In this document: positions 8,500 to 16,358 of the stretch, piece after piece
Numbering within the stretch: position 1 is the stretch's first letter
Layout of the letters: each line of letters begins with the position of its first letter
From: Polaribacter sp.
GTDB taxonomy: Bacteria > Bacteroidota > Bacteroidia > Flavobacteriales > Flavobacteriaceae
DNA: 64,000 nt
Reading direction: 5' to 3'
Assembly: GCA_029238315.1 (NCBI GenBank)
Contig: JAQWGI010000026.1
Location: 147,671-211,670, forward strand
The notes under the pieces: generated by a model
Told to the model about the DNA's origin: nothing
Databases searched by the model: none
Seen by the model: the letters and a program-made list of their open reading frames with translations, nothing else
Position numbers and translations under genes: made by a program

Positions 8500-9159
8500 A
8501 TGGAGACTCAAAAAGAAACAAGCAAGATGACAATTGTATCTAAATATATGGATACTGTTTTAGAAACAGGTGTAAAGCCAACATCTATTTACAAATTCTC
8601 AAAAGAAATTGAAATAGAAGAAAAAGACTTCTACAAATTCTTTAGTTCTTTTGAGCAACTTGAAAAAAGTGTTTTCAGTATCTTTTTTGAAAATGCAATG
8701 TCGTTATTAAAAAAGAATGAAGATTTTAATGAGTACAATGCTAAAAACAAATTACTAAGTTTTTATTTCACTTTTACAGAAATTTTAACAAGCAATAGGT
8801 CTTATGTATTACTAGCACTCAAAGAAAGTAAAAACTCATTAAAAAATTTGAAACAATTACAAGACCTTAAAAGAGTATTTAGCGATTTTATTTCTGAGCT
8901 CGAGATAGACACTTTAGACTTTAAACAAGAGAGAATCAAAAAAATTCAACATAAAGGAATACAAGAAGGATTCTGGATTCAACTTTTAATGATTCTAAAA
9001 TTTTGGATGGAAGACAATTCTACTTCATTTGAAAAAACAGACGTATTTATTGAAAAAAGTGTTCATGCTAGTTTTGACATCATTAATACAGCCCCGGTAA
9101 AAAGCTTTTTAGACTTAGGAAAGTTTTTATTAAAAGAAAAAATGGACTTCAAATTATAA
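8500..9159 (+). CDS. TetR-family transcriptional regulator
   Basis: A 219-residue all-helical protein. Residues about 10-60 fit a degenerate TetR helix-turn-helix: a helix MTIVSKYMDTVLETG, then SIYKFSKEIEIEEKDFYKFF in the place of the usual recognition region, followed by the FE-L-E--V turn. The rest is a ligand-binding/dimerisation-like helical domain. It is the first gene of a three-gene operon with an ABC1 kinase (6-base gap) and a flavin reductase. It most likely represses or activates this operon and the divergent SDR through the repeat at 8441-8468. The ligand is unknown. Confidence 0.8.
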   Translation: METQKETSKMTIVSKYMDTVLETGVKPTSIYKFSKEIEIEEKDFYKFFSSFEQLEKSVFSIFFENAMSLLKKNEDFNEYNAKNKLLSFYFTFTEILTSNRSYVLLALKESKNSLKNLKQLQDLKRVFSDFISELEIDTLDFKQERIKKIQHKGIQEGFWIQLLMILKFWMEDNSTSFEKTDVFIEKSVHASFDIINTAPVKSFLDLGKFLLKEKMDFKL

Positions 9160-9165
9160 AAGGCT

Positions 9166-10479
9166 ATGAAAACGATAGATAGTATTCCTACATCAAAAAT
9201 TCAGAGAGCAACTAAACTAATTCAAACTGGTGCAAAAGTTGGTGTTAACTACGTAAAATATTACGGAGAAAAACTAATTACTTCAGAAGAAAAAGCAAAA
9301 GAAAATCTAAACGAATCTAACGCAGAAGATATATATAATGGTTTAAAAACCATGAAAGGGAGTGCTCTAAAAGTAGCTCAAATGCTTAGTATGGAAAAAA
9401 GCATATTACCTAGATCATATGTAGAAAAATTTTCGCTAGCACAATTTTCTGTTCCTCCATTATCTGCTCCATTAGTGGTAAAATCCTTTAAAAATTATTT
9501 TGGAAAACATCCATCTGAAATTTTTGACAAGTTTAATTTAACATCTATTAATGCTGCAAGTATTGGGCAAGTTCATAAAGCAGAACACAATGGAGAAAAA
9601 CTTGCTGTAAAAATTCAATATCCTGGTATTGCAGAAAGTATTTCATCAGACTTAGCTTTGGTTAAACCTATTGCAATGCGAATGTTTAATATAAAAGGTA
9701 AAAACTCTGAACGTTACTTTAAAGAGGTTGAAGAAAAACTTACAGAAGAAACAAATTACTCATTAGAATTTGAACAAAGCATAGAGATTGCAGAAGCATG
9801 TAAATCAATACCAAATTTAAAGTTCCCAAAATATTATAAAGAATTCTCATCAGAAAGAATTCTTACAATGAGTTGGATGGATGGCATACATTTGTCAGAA
9901 TACACGAATAAACCTACAGATCAAAAAACAGCGAACAAACTCGGGCAAGCTTTGTGGGATTTTTATATGTTTCAAATTCACCACTTAAAGAAAGTTCATG
10001 CAGACCCGCATCCTGGTAACTTTTTAGTAAGCAATACTGGCGAATTGATTGTGATTGATTTTGGCTGTATGAAAACAATTCCTGATGGCTTTTATATTCC
10101 TTATTTTGAGTTAGCAAAAAAAGAAAATATTGAAAACCCATTATATTTTGAGCAAAAATTATACGAATTAGAGATCTTAAGAGAAGACGATTCTCAAGAA
10201 GAAATAGTGTTTTTTAAGAAACTCTTTCATGAAATGCTGAGTTTATTTACACAACCATTCCACCAGGATGAATTTGATTTTTCTGACCCACAATTTTTTG
10301 AACAAATTGCAGAGCTTGGATCAAAGTATGCTAAAAGCTCTGAATTAAAAGAAATGAACGGAAACAGAGGCTCTAAGCATTTTATTTATATAAATAGAAC
10401 GTTTTTTGGACTCTACAACTTGATGTTTGATTTAAAGGCTAAAAATGTAAAAATAAACAACTACAGCACAAAATTATGA
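9166..10479 (+). CDS. ABC1/UbiB-family atypical kinase (AarF-like)
   Basis: A 437-residue cytoplasmic ABC1-domain protein. Visible motifs are the Ala-rich nucleotide loop INAASIGQVHKAE (128-140), the ATP lysine in AVKIQYPG (Lys149), HADPHPGN (278-285, catalytic-loop Asp280 and Asn285) and the metal-binding VIDFG (Asp298). The family-specific KxGQ motif reads Lys69-Val-Ala-Gln72, with Ala for Gly. It lacks the C-terminal membrane helices of E. coli UbiB. Members support quinone or isoprenoid lipid metabolism through an ATPase activity. The gene overlaps the next by 4 bases (ATGA), so it is coupled to the flavin reductase. It is not the standard ubiB context, so I give no symbol. Confidence 0.88.
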   Translation: MKTIDSIPTSKIQRATKLIQTGAKVGVNYVKYYGEKLITSEEKAKENLNESNAEDIYNGLKTMKGSALKVAQMLSMEKSILPRSYVEKFSLAQFSVPPLSAPLVVKSFKNYFGKHPSEIFDKFNLTSINAASIGQVHKAEHNGEKLAVKIQYPGIAESISSDLALVKPIAMRMFNIKGKNSERYFKEVEEKLTEETNYSLEFEQSIEIAEACKSIPNLKFPKYYKEFSSERILTMSWMDGIHLSEYTNKPTDQKTANKLGQALWDFYMFQIHHLKKVHADPHPGNFLVSNTGELIVIDFGCMKTIPDGFYIPYFELAKKENIENPLYFEQKLYELEILREDDSQEEIVFFKKLFHEMLSLFTQPFHQDEFDFSDPQFFEQIAELGSKYAKSSELKEMNGNRGSKHFIYINRTFFGLYNLMFDLKAKNVKINNYSTKL

Positions 10480-11093
10480 TTTCATTTGATACTGAAGAAA
10501 TAAAAGAATTAAACCATCTTAACAAAATAAATTTAATCAATTCTGCTTGCGGATATAAATCTGCAAATCTAATTGGAACAAAATCAAAAGAAGGAATATC
10601 TAATCTGGCTATCTTTAGTTCTGTAACACATTTTGGCTCTAATCCTGCAATTTATGGCTTTGTATTAAGACCTAAAACAGTTGTAAGAAATACTTATGAA
10701 AACATAAAAGAAACAGGTGTTTTTACAATCAATGCTGTCTTTGAAGAAAAGATATCAGACGCGCATCATACATCTGCAAAATACCCAAAAGAAGTTTCTG
10801 AATTTGACCAAACTAATTTTGAAGAAGAATACAAAGATAACTGGCAAGCTCCTTTTGTAAAAAACGCCCCTTTACAAATTGCCATGAAATTTATTGAAGA
10901 AATTGAAATAAAAATCAATGATACTATTTTAATTCTTGCCTCTGTAGAAAAAATTTATGTAGAAAAGAATATGGTTTCAGAAGATCACTACATTAATTTA
11001 AGCAAGGGAAACATAGCTACCATTAATGGATTAGATAGTTATGCAGTACCCAAAGAAAACACACGATTCTCTTATCAAAGACCAAAAAAATAG
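10476..11093 (+). CDS. Flavin reductase-like (FMN-binding) protein
   Basis: A 205-residue flavin-reductase-like split-barrel protein. Recognised by SGYKSANLIGT-like entry strands, the SVTHFGSNPAIYGFVLRP segment (about 50-67), the T-V-NTYENIKETGVFTINAV stretch (about 68-88) and a late ISL-G---TINGLDSYAVP tail. These proteins bind FMN and pass electrons from NAD(P)H to flavins or to partner enzymes. It is the last gene of the TetR operon, overlapping the ABC1 gene by 4 bases and converging on hemF with a gap of only 3 bases. Its physiological partner is unknown. Confidence 0.82.
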   Translation: MISFDTEEIKELNHLNKINLINSACGYKSANLIGTKSKEGISNLAIFSSVTHFGSNPAIYGFVLRPKTVVRNTYENIKETGVFTINAVFEEKISDAHHTSAKYPKEVSEFDQTNFEEEYKDNWQAPFVKNAPLQIAMKFIEEIEIKINDTILILASVEKIYVEKNMVSEDHYINLSKGNIATINGLDSYAVPKENTRFSYQRPKK

Positions 11094-11096
11094 TTT

Positions 11097-12005
11097 TTAA
11101 TAAATCCATTTTTTAGGATTTTTAAGAACCTCTAAAAGCCTTGCCTCTAAAGAATTATCCTCTGACTCTTGATTATACACCCATTGAACTGTTGGTGGCA
11201 AACTCATTAAAATACTTTCGATTCGTCCGTTTGTTTTTAAACCAAACAAAGTACCTCTGTCATGTACTAAATTGAATTCTACATAACGACCTCTTCTAAT
11301 TTCTTGCCAATCTTTATGCTTTTTAGCAAACGCAATTTCTTTTCTTTTTTGAACTATAGGAACATAACTTTCTAAAAAACTATCTCCAACTTGAGTCACA
11401 AAATTATAACGGTCTTCTATTGTAAACTCTTCATTTTCTTTTAAGTAATCGAAAAACAAACCACCAATTCCTCTTGCCTCATTTCTGTGGGCATTCCAAA
11501 AATATTCATCACATGTTTTTTTAAACTTCGGATAAAATTCTGGATGGTGTTTATCACAAGCATTTTTACAAGTTTGATGAAAATGAATGGCGTCTTCATC
11601 AAACAAATAATAGGGTGTTAAATCTTGACCACCACCAAACCACTGTGTTACAATAGCACCTGTAGAATCATACATTTCGAAATAACGCCAATTTGCATGC
11701 ACAGTTGGTATAAAAGGATTTGTTGGATGCAATACCAAACTTAATCCGCATGCAAAAAAATGACCTTCTTCTACGCCAAACTGTTTGCGCAAAGCTTCTG
11801 GTAATTCTCCAAAAACTTTAGAAATATTTACACCTCCTTTTTCAAAAATAGCACCATTTTCAATGACACGTGTTCTACCGCCACCACCTTCTGCCCGCTG
11901 CCAATTGTCTTCTTTAAAAGTGGCTTTACCATCTATCTTTTCTAAAGTTGATGTGATGGTATCTTGTAATTCTTGAATGTATTTAAAAAATTGTTCTTTC
12001 ATCAA
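11097..12005 (-). CDS. hemF: Oxygen-dependent coproporphyrinogen III oxidase
   Basis: A 302-residue cytoplasmic enzyme that converts coproporphyrinogen III to protoporphyrinogen IX with O2. Signature stretches are GGGGRTRVIENG, HANWRYFE, GGGQDLTPYY, and the C-terminal GRYVEFNLVHDRGTLFGL. Length is typical. It is the promoter-distal gene of the leftward heme operon, starting 1 base after the tautomerase-like gene. Use of the O2-dependent enzyme fits aerobic life; no hemN is in the window. Confidence 0.96.
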   Translation of the reverse strand: MMKEQFFKYIQELQDTITSTLEKIDGKATFKEDNWQRAEGGGGRTRVIENGAIFEKGGVNISKVFGELPEALRKQFGVEEGHFFACGLSLVLHPTNPFIPTVHANWRYFEMYDSTGAIVTQWFGGGQDLTPYYLFDEDAIHFHQTCKNACDKHHPEFYPKFKKTCDEYFWNAHRNEARGIGGLFFDYLKENEEFTIEDRYNFVTQVGDSFLESYVPIVQKRKEIAFAKKHKDWQEIRRGRYVEFNLVHDRGTLFGLKTNGRIESILMSLPPTVQWVYNQESEDNSLEARLLEVLKNPKKWIY

Positions 12006-12006
12006 G

Positions 12007-12351
12007 CTACAGCATTGATTTATTAAAATAAGATGCTTTTTCGAAATCTCTAATATTTATAGAAATAATTGGAACTTCTGGAAATAACGCATTTAATTTT
12101 GAAACAATCATTTTAGAAAGATTTGCTTTTTGCATATCAGTTCTCCCTTCCATTATATTTGCGAAAACATGAATAAAATCATCATTACCATCTTGAACCA
12201 GCGAATATTTAAATGGATTTAAACGCACTTTTATATCATTTCTACCAAACAAACCCGTATCAAATGCAGTTTCGAAAACTGCTTCAATAACTTTTTGTGG
12301 GTCTTGAATTTCGAGAATTTGTTCTGTACAATCTAAAATAAAGTGTGGCAT
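12007..12351 (-). CDS. CHMI/tautomerase-superfamily protein within the heme operon
   Basis: A 114-residue protein that matches the 5-carboxymethyl-2-hydroxymuconate delta-isomerase family: MPHFILDCTE places the catalytic Pro at position 1 after Met removal, and the rest follows the two beta-alpha-beta pattern (about 60 residues each) of tautomerases. Genuine CHMI acts in homoprotocatechuate breakdown, but no other gene of that pathway is here. Instead it lies 33 bases after hemE and 1 base before hemF, so the same transcript carries it. Its actual substrate is unknown; a role linked to heme metabolism is only a guess from position. Confidence 0.75.
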   Translation of the reverse strand: MPHFILDCTEQILEIQDPQKVIEAVFETAFDTGLFGRNDIKVRLNPFKYSLVQDGNDDFIHVFANIMEGRTDMQKANLSKMIVSKLNALFPEVPIISINIRDFEKASYFNKSML

Positions 12352-12384
12352 AAGATGCTAATTATTTTCTTCTACTTAAAAAGA

Positions 12385-13416
12385 TTATGAGGGTGCTTTA
12401 TATTCTTTTACAGCGTCTATAAACGCTTTGGCATTGTCTAAACCTATATTTGGTAAAATACCATGACCTAAATTAACGATGTATTTATCTTTTCCAAATT
12501 CATTAATCATTTTTGTGACCATTTTTTTAATTTCTGCTGGTGGAGAAAACAATCTTGTAGGATCGAAATTACCTTGTAAAGTAATGTTACCACCTGTTAA
12601 ATAACGAGCATTTCTAGCAGAACAAGTCCAATCTACTCCTAAAGCTGCAGCGCCAGATTTTGCCATGGTATCTAGGGCAAACCAACATCCTTTTCCGAAT
12701 GCAATTACGGGTGCATGCTCTTTTAAAGCATCTATAATTTGCTGAATGTATTGCCAAGAAAACTCTTGATAATCTACCGGAGACAACATGCCGCCCCAAG
12801 AATCAAAAACTTGAACTGCATTGACACCTGCCGCCACTTTTGCTTTTAAATAGGCAATCGTTGTATCGGTAATTTTTTGTAATAATTGGTGCGCTGCAAT
12901 CGGATTTGTAAAACAAAACTCTTTTGCTTTGTCGAAGTTTTTAGAACCTTGCCCTTGCACACAATAACATAAAATTGTCCACGGAGAACCTGCAAAACCG
13001 ATTAACGGAATTTCATCATTTAGTTTTTCTTTGGTTGCTTTTATGGCTTGGTACACATAATCTAACGCCACATTTACATCTGGCACAATTACATTGTCTA
13101 CATCTTTTTGTGTACGAACTGGATTTGGCAAATAAGGCCCAAAATTAGGTTTCATCTCCACATCGATATTCATGGCTTGTGGAATGACCAAGATATCTGA
13201 AAATAAAATAGCAGCATCCATACCGTATCTTCGAATAGGCTGCACTGTAATTTCAGAGGCTAATTCTGGTGTTTGACAACGTGTAAAGAAATCGTACTTC
13301 TTTTTTATCTCTTGAAATTCTGGTAAATATCTACCTGCCTGACGCATCATCCAAACCGGAGGTCTTTCTACAGTTTCTCCTTTTAAGGCTCTTAAAAATA
13401 AATCGTTTTTTATCAT
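12385..13416 (-). CDS. hemE: Uroporphyrinogen decarboxylase
   Basis: A 343-residue cytoplasmic enzyme that removes four acetate carboxyls of uroporphyrinogen III to give coproporphyrinogen III. The N-terminal [16 protein letters not shown] carries the two substrate-binding arginines, [10 protein letters not shown] carries the catalytic Asp, and NLGHGILP near the end carries the conserved His. Length is typical. Its start lies just right of the inverted repeat that bounds the GxxExxY cassette. Confidence 0.97.
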   Translation of the reverse strand: MIKNDLFLRALKGETVERPPVWMMRQAGRYLPEFQEIKKKYDFFTRCQTPELASEITVQPIRRYGMDAAILFSDILVIPQAMNIDVEMKPNFGPYLPNPVRTQKDVDNVIVPDVNVALDYVYQAIKATKEKLNDEIPLIGFAGSPWTILCYCVQGQGSKNFDKAKEFCFTNPIAAHQLLQKITDTTIAYLKAKVAAGVNAVQVFDSWGGMLSPVDYQEFSWQYIQQIIDALKEHAPVIAFGKGCWFALDTMAKSGAAALGVDWTCSARNARYLTGGNITLQGNFDPTRLFSPPAEIKKMVTKMINEFGKDKYIVNLGHGILPNIGLDNAKAFIDAVKEYKAPS

Positions 13417-13421
13417 AGTTT

Positions 13422-13451
13422 AAACGCAAAGGCGCTAAGTTTTCGCAAAGT
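13422..13451. repeat. Left terminal inverted repeat of the GxxExxY cassette
   Basis: This 30-base sequence (AAACGCAAAGGCGCTAAG...) matches the reverse complement of 13980-14009 at 24 of 30 positions. It lies 6 bases from the hemE start codon. CGCAAAG-rich motifs of this type are, as I recall, dispersed in many flavobacterial genomes. Confidence 0.65.
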
Positions 13452-13528
13452 AACTAAAGATTATTTTATAGTTAGCAAAAATTATTTTAGTAACTCATAA
13501 GTCTCTTTCTAAAACTTTACGCTTAATT

Positions 13529-13906
13529 TTATAAATTATTTACTACTCTTTTTATTCCATATTTTATTAAAGCAACATTAAAGTTGATTAACAGACCTAA
13601 TTTACAATCCGACAACTTTAAATATGTTAAAACTTGTGCTAAATGAACATCTGTTAAATTTTCTACAGCTTTTAATTCAACAATTACTTTATTTTCAACT
13701 AATAAATCTAAACGATAACCTGTACTTAATTGAACTTCTTCATAAATTAAAGGTAAAGGTTTTTGTTTTTCAACTTTTAAATTCCTTTTCTGTAACTCAT
13801 AAAAAAGACATGCTTCATAAGCACTTTCCAAAAGACCTGGACCTAAACTTCTATGTACCTTTAAGGCACAATCTACAATTATCTTAGAAATTTCGTTTTC
13901 GGTCAT
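13529..13906 (-). CDS. GxxExxY protein, PD-(D/E)xK nuclease-like
   Basis: A 125-residue protein. The defining motif is Gly24-Leu-Leu-Glu27-Ser-Ala-Tyr30, and Asp67, Glu77 and Lys79 (LDLLVENKVIVELKA) form a complete PD-(D/E)xK-type metal site. The family is widespread in environmental bacteria, is fused or linked to no fixed pathway, and its role is not established. The gene splits the otherwise tight heme operon between hemE and hemL, is on the same strand, and is flanked by 30-base inverted repeats, so it looks like an inserted cassette. The Lys/Leu-rich codon use resembles its neighbours. Confidence 0.85.
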   Translation of the reverse strand: MTENEISKIIVDCALKVHRSLGPGLLESAYEACLFYELQKRNLKVEKQKPLPLIYEEVQLSTGYRLDLLVENKVIVELKAVENLTDVHLAQVLTYLKLSDCKLGLLINFNVALIKYGIKRVVNNL

Positions 13907-13979
13907 AATTAAATTTAAGCACTAAACTCGCTAATAATTTTCGTAAAATGGACAAAGATTAATTTTCATTTCATTGCGA

Positions 13980-14009
13980 ACTCTGTGAAAACTTTGTGTC
14001 TTTGCGGTT
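13980..14009. repeat. Right terminal inverted repeat of the GxxExxY cassette
   Basis: Reverse complement of the left repeat with 6 mismatches in 30. Its last base is the final base of the hemL stop codon, so the element ends exactly at the hemL reading frame. Confidence 0.65.
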
Positions 14010-15301
14010 TATTTCATTTTTGAAACAGCTAACATACTTTTATCTACTGCAATACTAATTTTTTTAATATCCTTATCTGATAATGCTGAATTTAAAAACC
14101 ATGCTTCAAACTGACTTGGCGGTAAGAAAACTCCGTTTTTTATCATTTCCCAGAAGAATACAGCAAATTTTTTGGTATCTGAAGTTTGTGCTTCTTCAAA
14201 ATTGGTCACTTTTGATTTGGTAAAAAATGGATTCATCATAGAACCAAAACGATTTACCACTAGATCTACGTTGTGCTTTTTTGCAGCCGCTAATAAAATG
14301 GTTTCTAAAATTTGGCCTACTTCTTCAAACTTCTGATATGGATTTTGCCTCTTTAACTCTGTTAAGGTTGCAATACCACCTGCCATTGCAATTGGATTTC
14401 CACTTAAAGTACCTGCCTGATACATACCGCCTAAAGGAGAAACTTGCTCCATTATTTCGTTTCTTGCCCCGTAAGCTCCAACCGGAAAACCACCACCAAT
14501 TACTTTTCCTAAACAAGTTATATCTGCAGTAACACCTAACACTTCTTGTGCGCCACCAAACATAGATCTAAAACCTGTCATTACCTCATCTGCAATTAAC
14601 AAAGCGCCTTTAGTTTCTAAAAATTCTTTTAGCTCTTTTAAAAAGTTATTTTGCGGAATTACAACGCCCATATTACCACCTATTGGCTCAATAATTACAC
14701 CTGCAATATCATCATGAGTTTCAAAATGCGCTTTTACACTTTCTAAATTATTGTATTCTGCAATTAAGGTGTTTTTTACAGCTCCTTCTGGCACACCTTT
14801 AGAGCCTGGCAAGCTCAGTGTTGCCAAACCAGAACCCGCTGCTACCAATAATGCATCTTGATGCCCATGGTAACAACCAGAGAATTTAATAATTTTATCT
14901 TTTCCGGTAAAAGCTCTAGCCAAACGAATTCCGCTTAAAACGGCTTCTGTACCAGAATTCACAAAACGAACTTTATCCATTTCTGGAAAAGCATCACAAA
15001 CAATTTTTGCTAATTTTATTTCAGCTTCTGTAGAGGCTCCAAAAGAATAGCCTTTTTTTAAGGCTTTTTTAGCTGCTTTTTCGACCGCTTTGTGTCTGTG
15101 ACCTAAAATCATAGGACCGTAAGAAACGACTAAATCTACATACTCATTATCATCAACATCTACAATTTTACTTCCTTTTGCTTTTTTAATAAACAATGGA
15201 TTTCCACCAACAGAAGAAAATGCTCTTACAGGAGAGTTTACTGCTCCTACAAGATTCACCAATCCTTTTTCGTATAATTTTTGTGATTTCTCGAATTTCA
15301 T
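14009..15301 (-). CDS. hemL: Glutamate-1-semialdehyde 2,1-aminomutase
   Basis: A 430-residue PLP enzyme that converts glutamate-1-semialdehyde to 5-aminolevulinate. PLP forms a Schiff base with Lys266 in LGKVIGGGFPVGAYG. Other conserved parts are NSGTEAVLSGIRLARAFTG (115-133), the SGCYHG loop (141-146) and IADEVMTGFR (236-245). Length is typical. It belongs to the leftward heme operon, following hemB after an 89-base gap that holds a palindromic repeat. Confidence 0.97.
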   Translation of the reverse strand: MKFEKSQKLYEKGLVNLVGAVNSPVRAFSSVGGNPLFIKKAKGSKIVDVDDNEYVDLVVSYGPMILGHRHKAVEKAAKKALKKGYSFGASTEAEIKLAKIVCDAFPEMDKVRFVNSGTEAVLSGIRLARAFTGKDKIIKFSGCYHGHQDALLVAAGSGLATLSLPGSKGVPEGAVKNTLIAEYNNLESVKAHFETHDDIAGVIIEPIGGNMGVVIPQNNFLKELKEFLETKGALLIADEVMTGFRSMFGGAQEVLGVTADITCLGKVIGGGFPVGAYGARNEIMEQVSPLGGMYQAGTLSGNPIAMAGGIATLTELKRQNPYQKFEEVGQILETILLAAAKKHNVDLVVNRFGSMMNPFFTKSKVTNFEEAQTSDTKKFAVFFWEMIKNGVFLPPSQFEAWFLNSALSDKDIKKISIAVDKSMLAVSKMK

Positions 15302-15317
15302 TCTTTATATTTTCTGC

Positions 15318-15387
15318 CATTGCGAATGCTAGTGAAGCAATCTGCTTATTTATTAAAGAGATTACTTCGTCCTACTTCCTCGTAATG
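15318..15387. repeat. Palindromic dispersed repeat between hemB and hemL
   Basis: CATTGCGAATGCTAGTGAAG and its downstream mate ACTTCGTCCTACTTCCTCGT form an imperfect inverted repeat of about 26 bases per arm that fills almost the whole 89-base gap. The cattgcga/gaagcaatct core resembles short interspersed palindromes known from flavobacterial genomes. Confidence 0.6.
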
Positions 15388-15390
15388 ACG

Positions 15391-16356
15391 TTACTTTTTA
15401 TTTAATATTCTTGCAGCTTCCTTAGCAAAATACGTAATAATAATATCTGCTCCTGCTCTTTTCATAGATAGCAAACTTTCTAGCATTACTTTTTCGCCAT
15501 CAATCCAACCTTTTTCTGCGGCTGCTTTTACCATCGCATATTCTCCACTTACATTATAACATGCTATAGGGCGATCGAAATTATTTTTTAAATCTCTGAT
15601 AATATCTAAATAAGACAATGCTGGCTTTACCATTAAAATATCTGCTCCTTCTTGATCATCAAAAGTTGCTTCTCGCAAGCCTTCATCTCTATTTGCAGGA
15701 TCCATTTGATACGTTCTTCGATCTCCAAAAGTTGGTGCAGAATCTGCTGCATCTCTAAAAGGACCATAAAATGCTGAGGCATATTTTACAGCATAGGCCA
15801 TAATTGGCAAATTTACAAAGCCTGAATTGTCTAAAGATTGACGAATCATATCTATAGTGCCATCCATCATTCCTGAAGGCGCCACCATATCTACACCCGC
15901 TTTTGCATGCGAAATTACTTGCTTTGCTATATTAACCAACGTTGCATCATTATCAACATCGTTCTCGTGAATAATTCCGCAATGTCCATGGGAAGTATAT
16001 TCACAAAAACAAACATCTGTAATAACATACAAACTCGGATAGTTCTTTTTGATAAAACGAATTGCTTGCTGCATGATTCCGTTATCATTCCAAGTCTCTG
16101 TTCCTTCATCATCTTTTTCAGAAGGAATACCAAATAACAATACTGCAGGAATGTTTAAAGCAACAACCTCGTCTAATTCTTTAGAAATAGTATCCAAAGA
16201 AAAACGTTTGATACCAGGCATTGAAACAATTTCTTTTTCAATATTTGTACCTTCTTCAATAAAAAGTGGATACACAAAATCGTCTACCGAAAGTTTTGTT
16301 TCTTGCACCAATCTCCGAATTCCTTGGTGTTTTCTTAATCTTCTTCCTCTAAACAT
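15391..16356 (-). CDS. hemB: Delta-aminolevulinic acid dehydratase (porphobilinogen synthase)
   Basis: A 321-residue enzyme that condenses two 5-aminolevulinate molecules into porphobilinogen. Schiff-base lysines are Lys191 ([17 protein letters not shown]) and Lys244 ([12 protein letters not shown]). Cys116, Cys118 and Cys126 in [14 protein letters not shown] form the catalytic zinc site, so it is the zinc-dependent type. It starts 2 bases after hemC-hemD ends. Confidence 0.97.
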   Translation of the reverse strand: MFRGRRLRKHQGIRRLVQETKLSVDDFVYPLFIEEGTNIEKEIVSMPGIKRFSLDTISKELDEVVALNIPAVLLFGIPSEKDDEGTETWNDNGIMQQAIRFIKKNYPSLYVITDVCFCEYTSHGHCGIIHENDVDNDATLVNIAKQVISHAKAGVDMVAPSGMMDGTIDMIRQSLDNSGFVNLPIMAYAVKYASAFYGPFRDAADSAPTFGDRRTYQMDPANRDEGLREATFDDQEGADILMVKPALSYLDIIRDLKNNFDRPIACYNVSGEYAMVKAAAEKGWIDGEKVMLESLLSMKRAGADIIITYFAKEAARILNKK

Positions 16357-16358
16357 AT

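Noticed and set aside
12007..12351. Aromatic-degradation gene hpaF
   Set aside because: Family matches, but no other gene of homoprotocatechuate breakdown is present.
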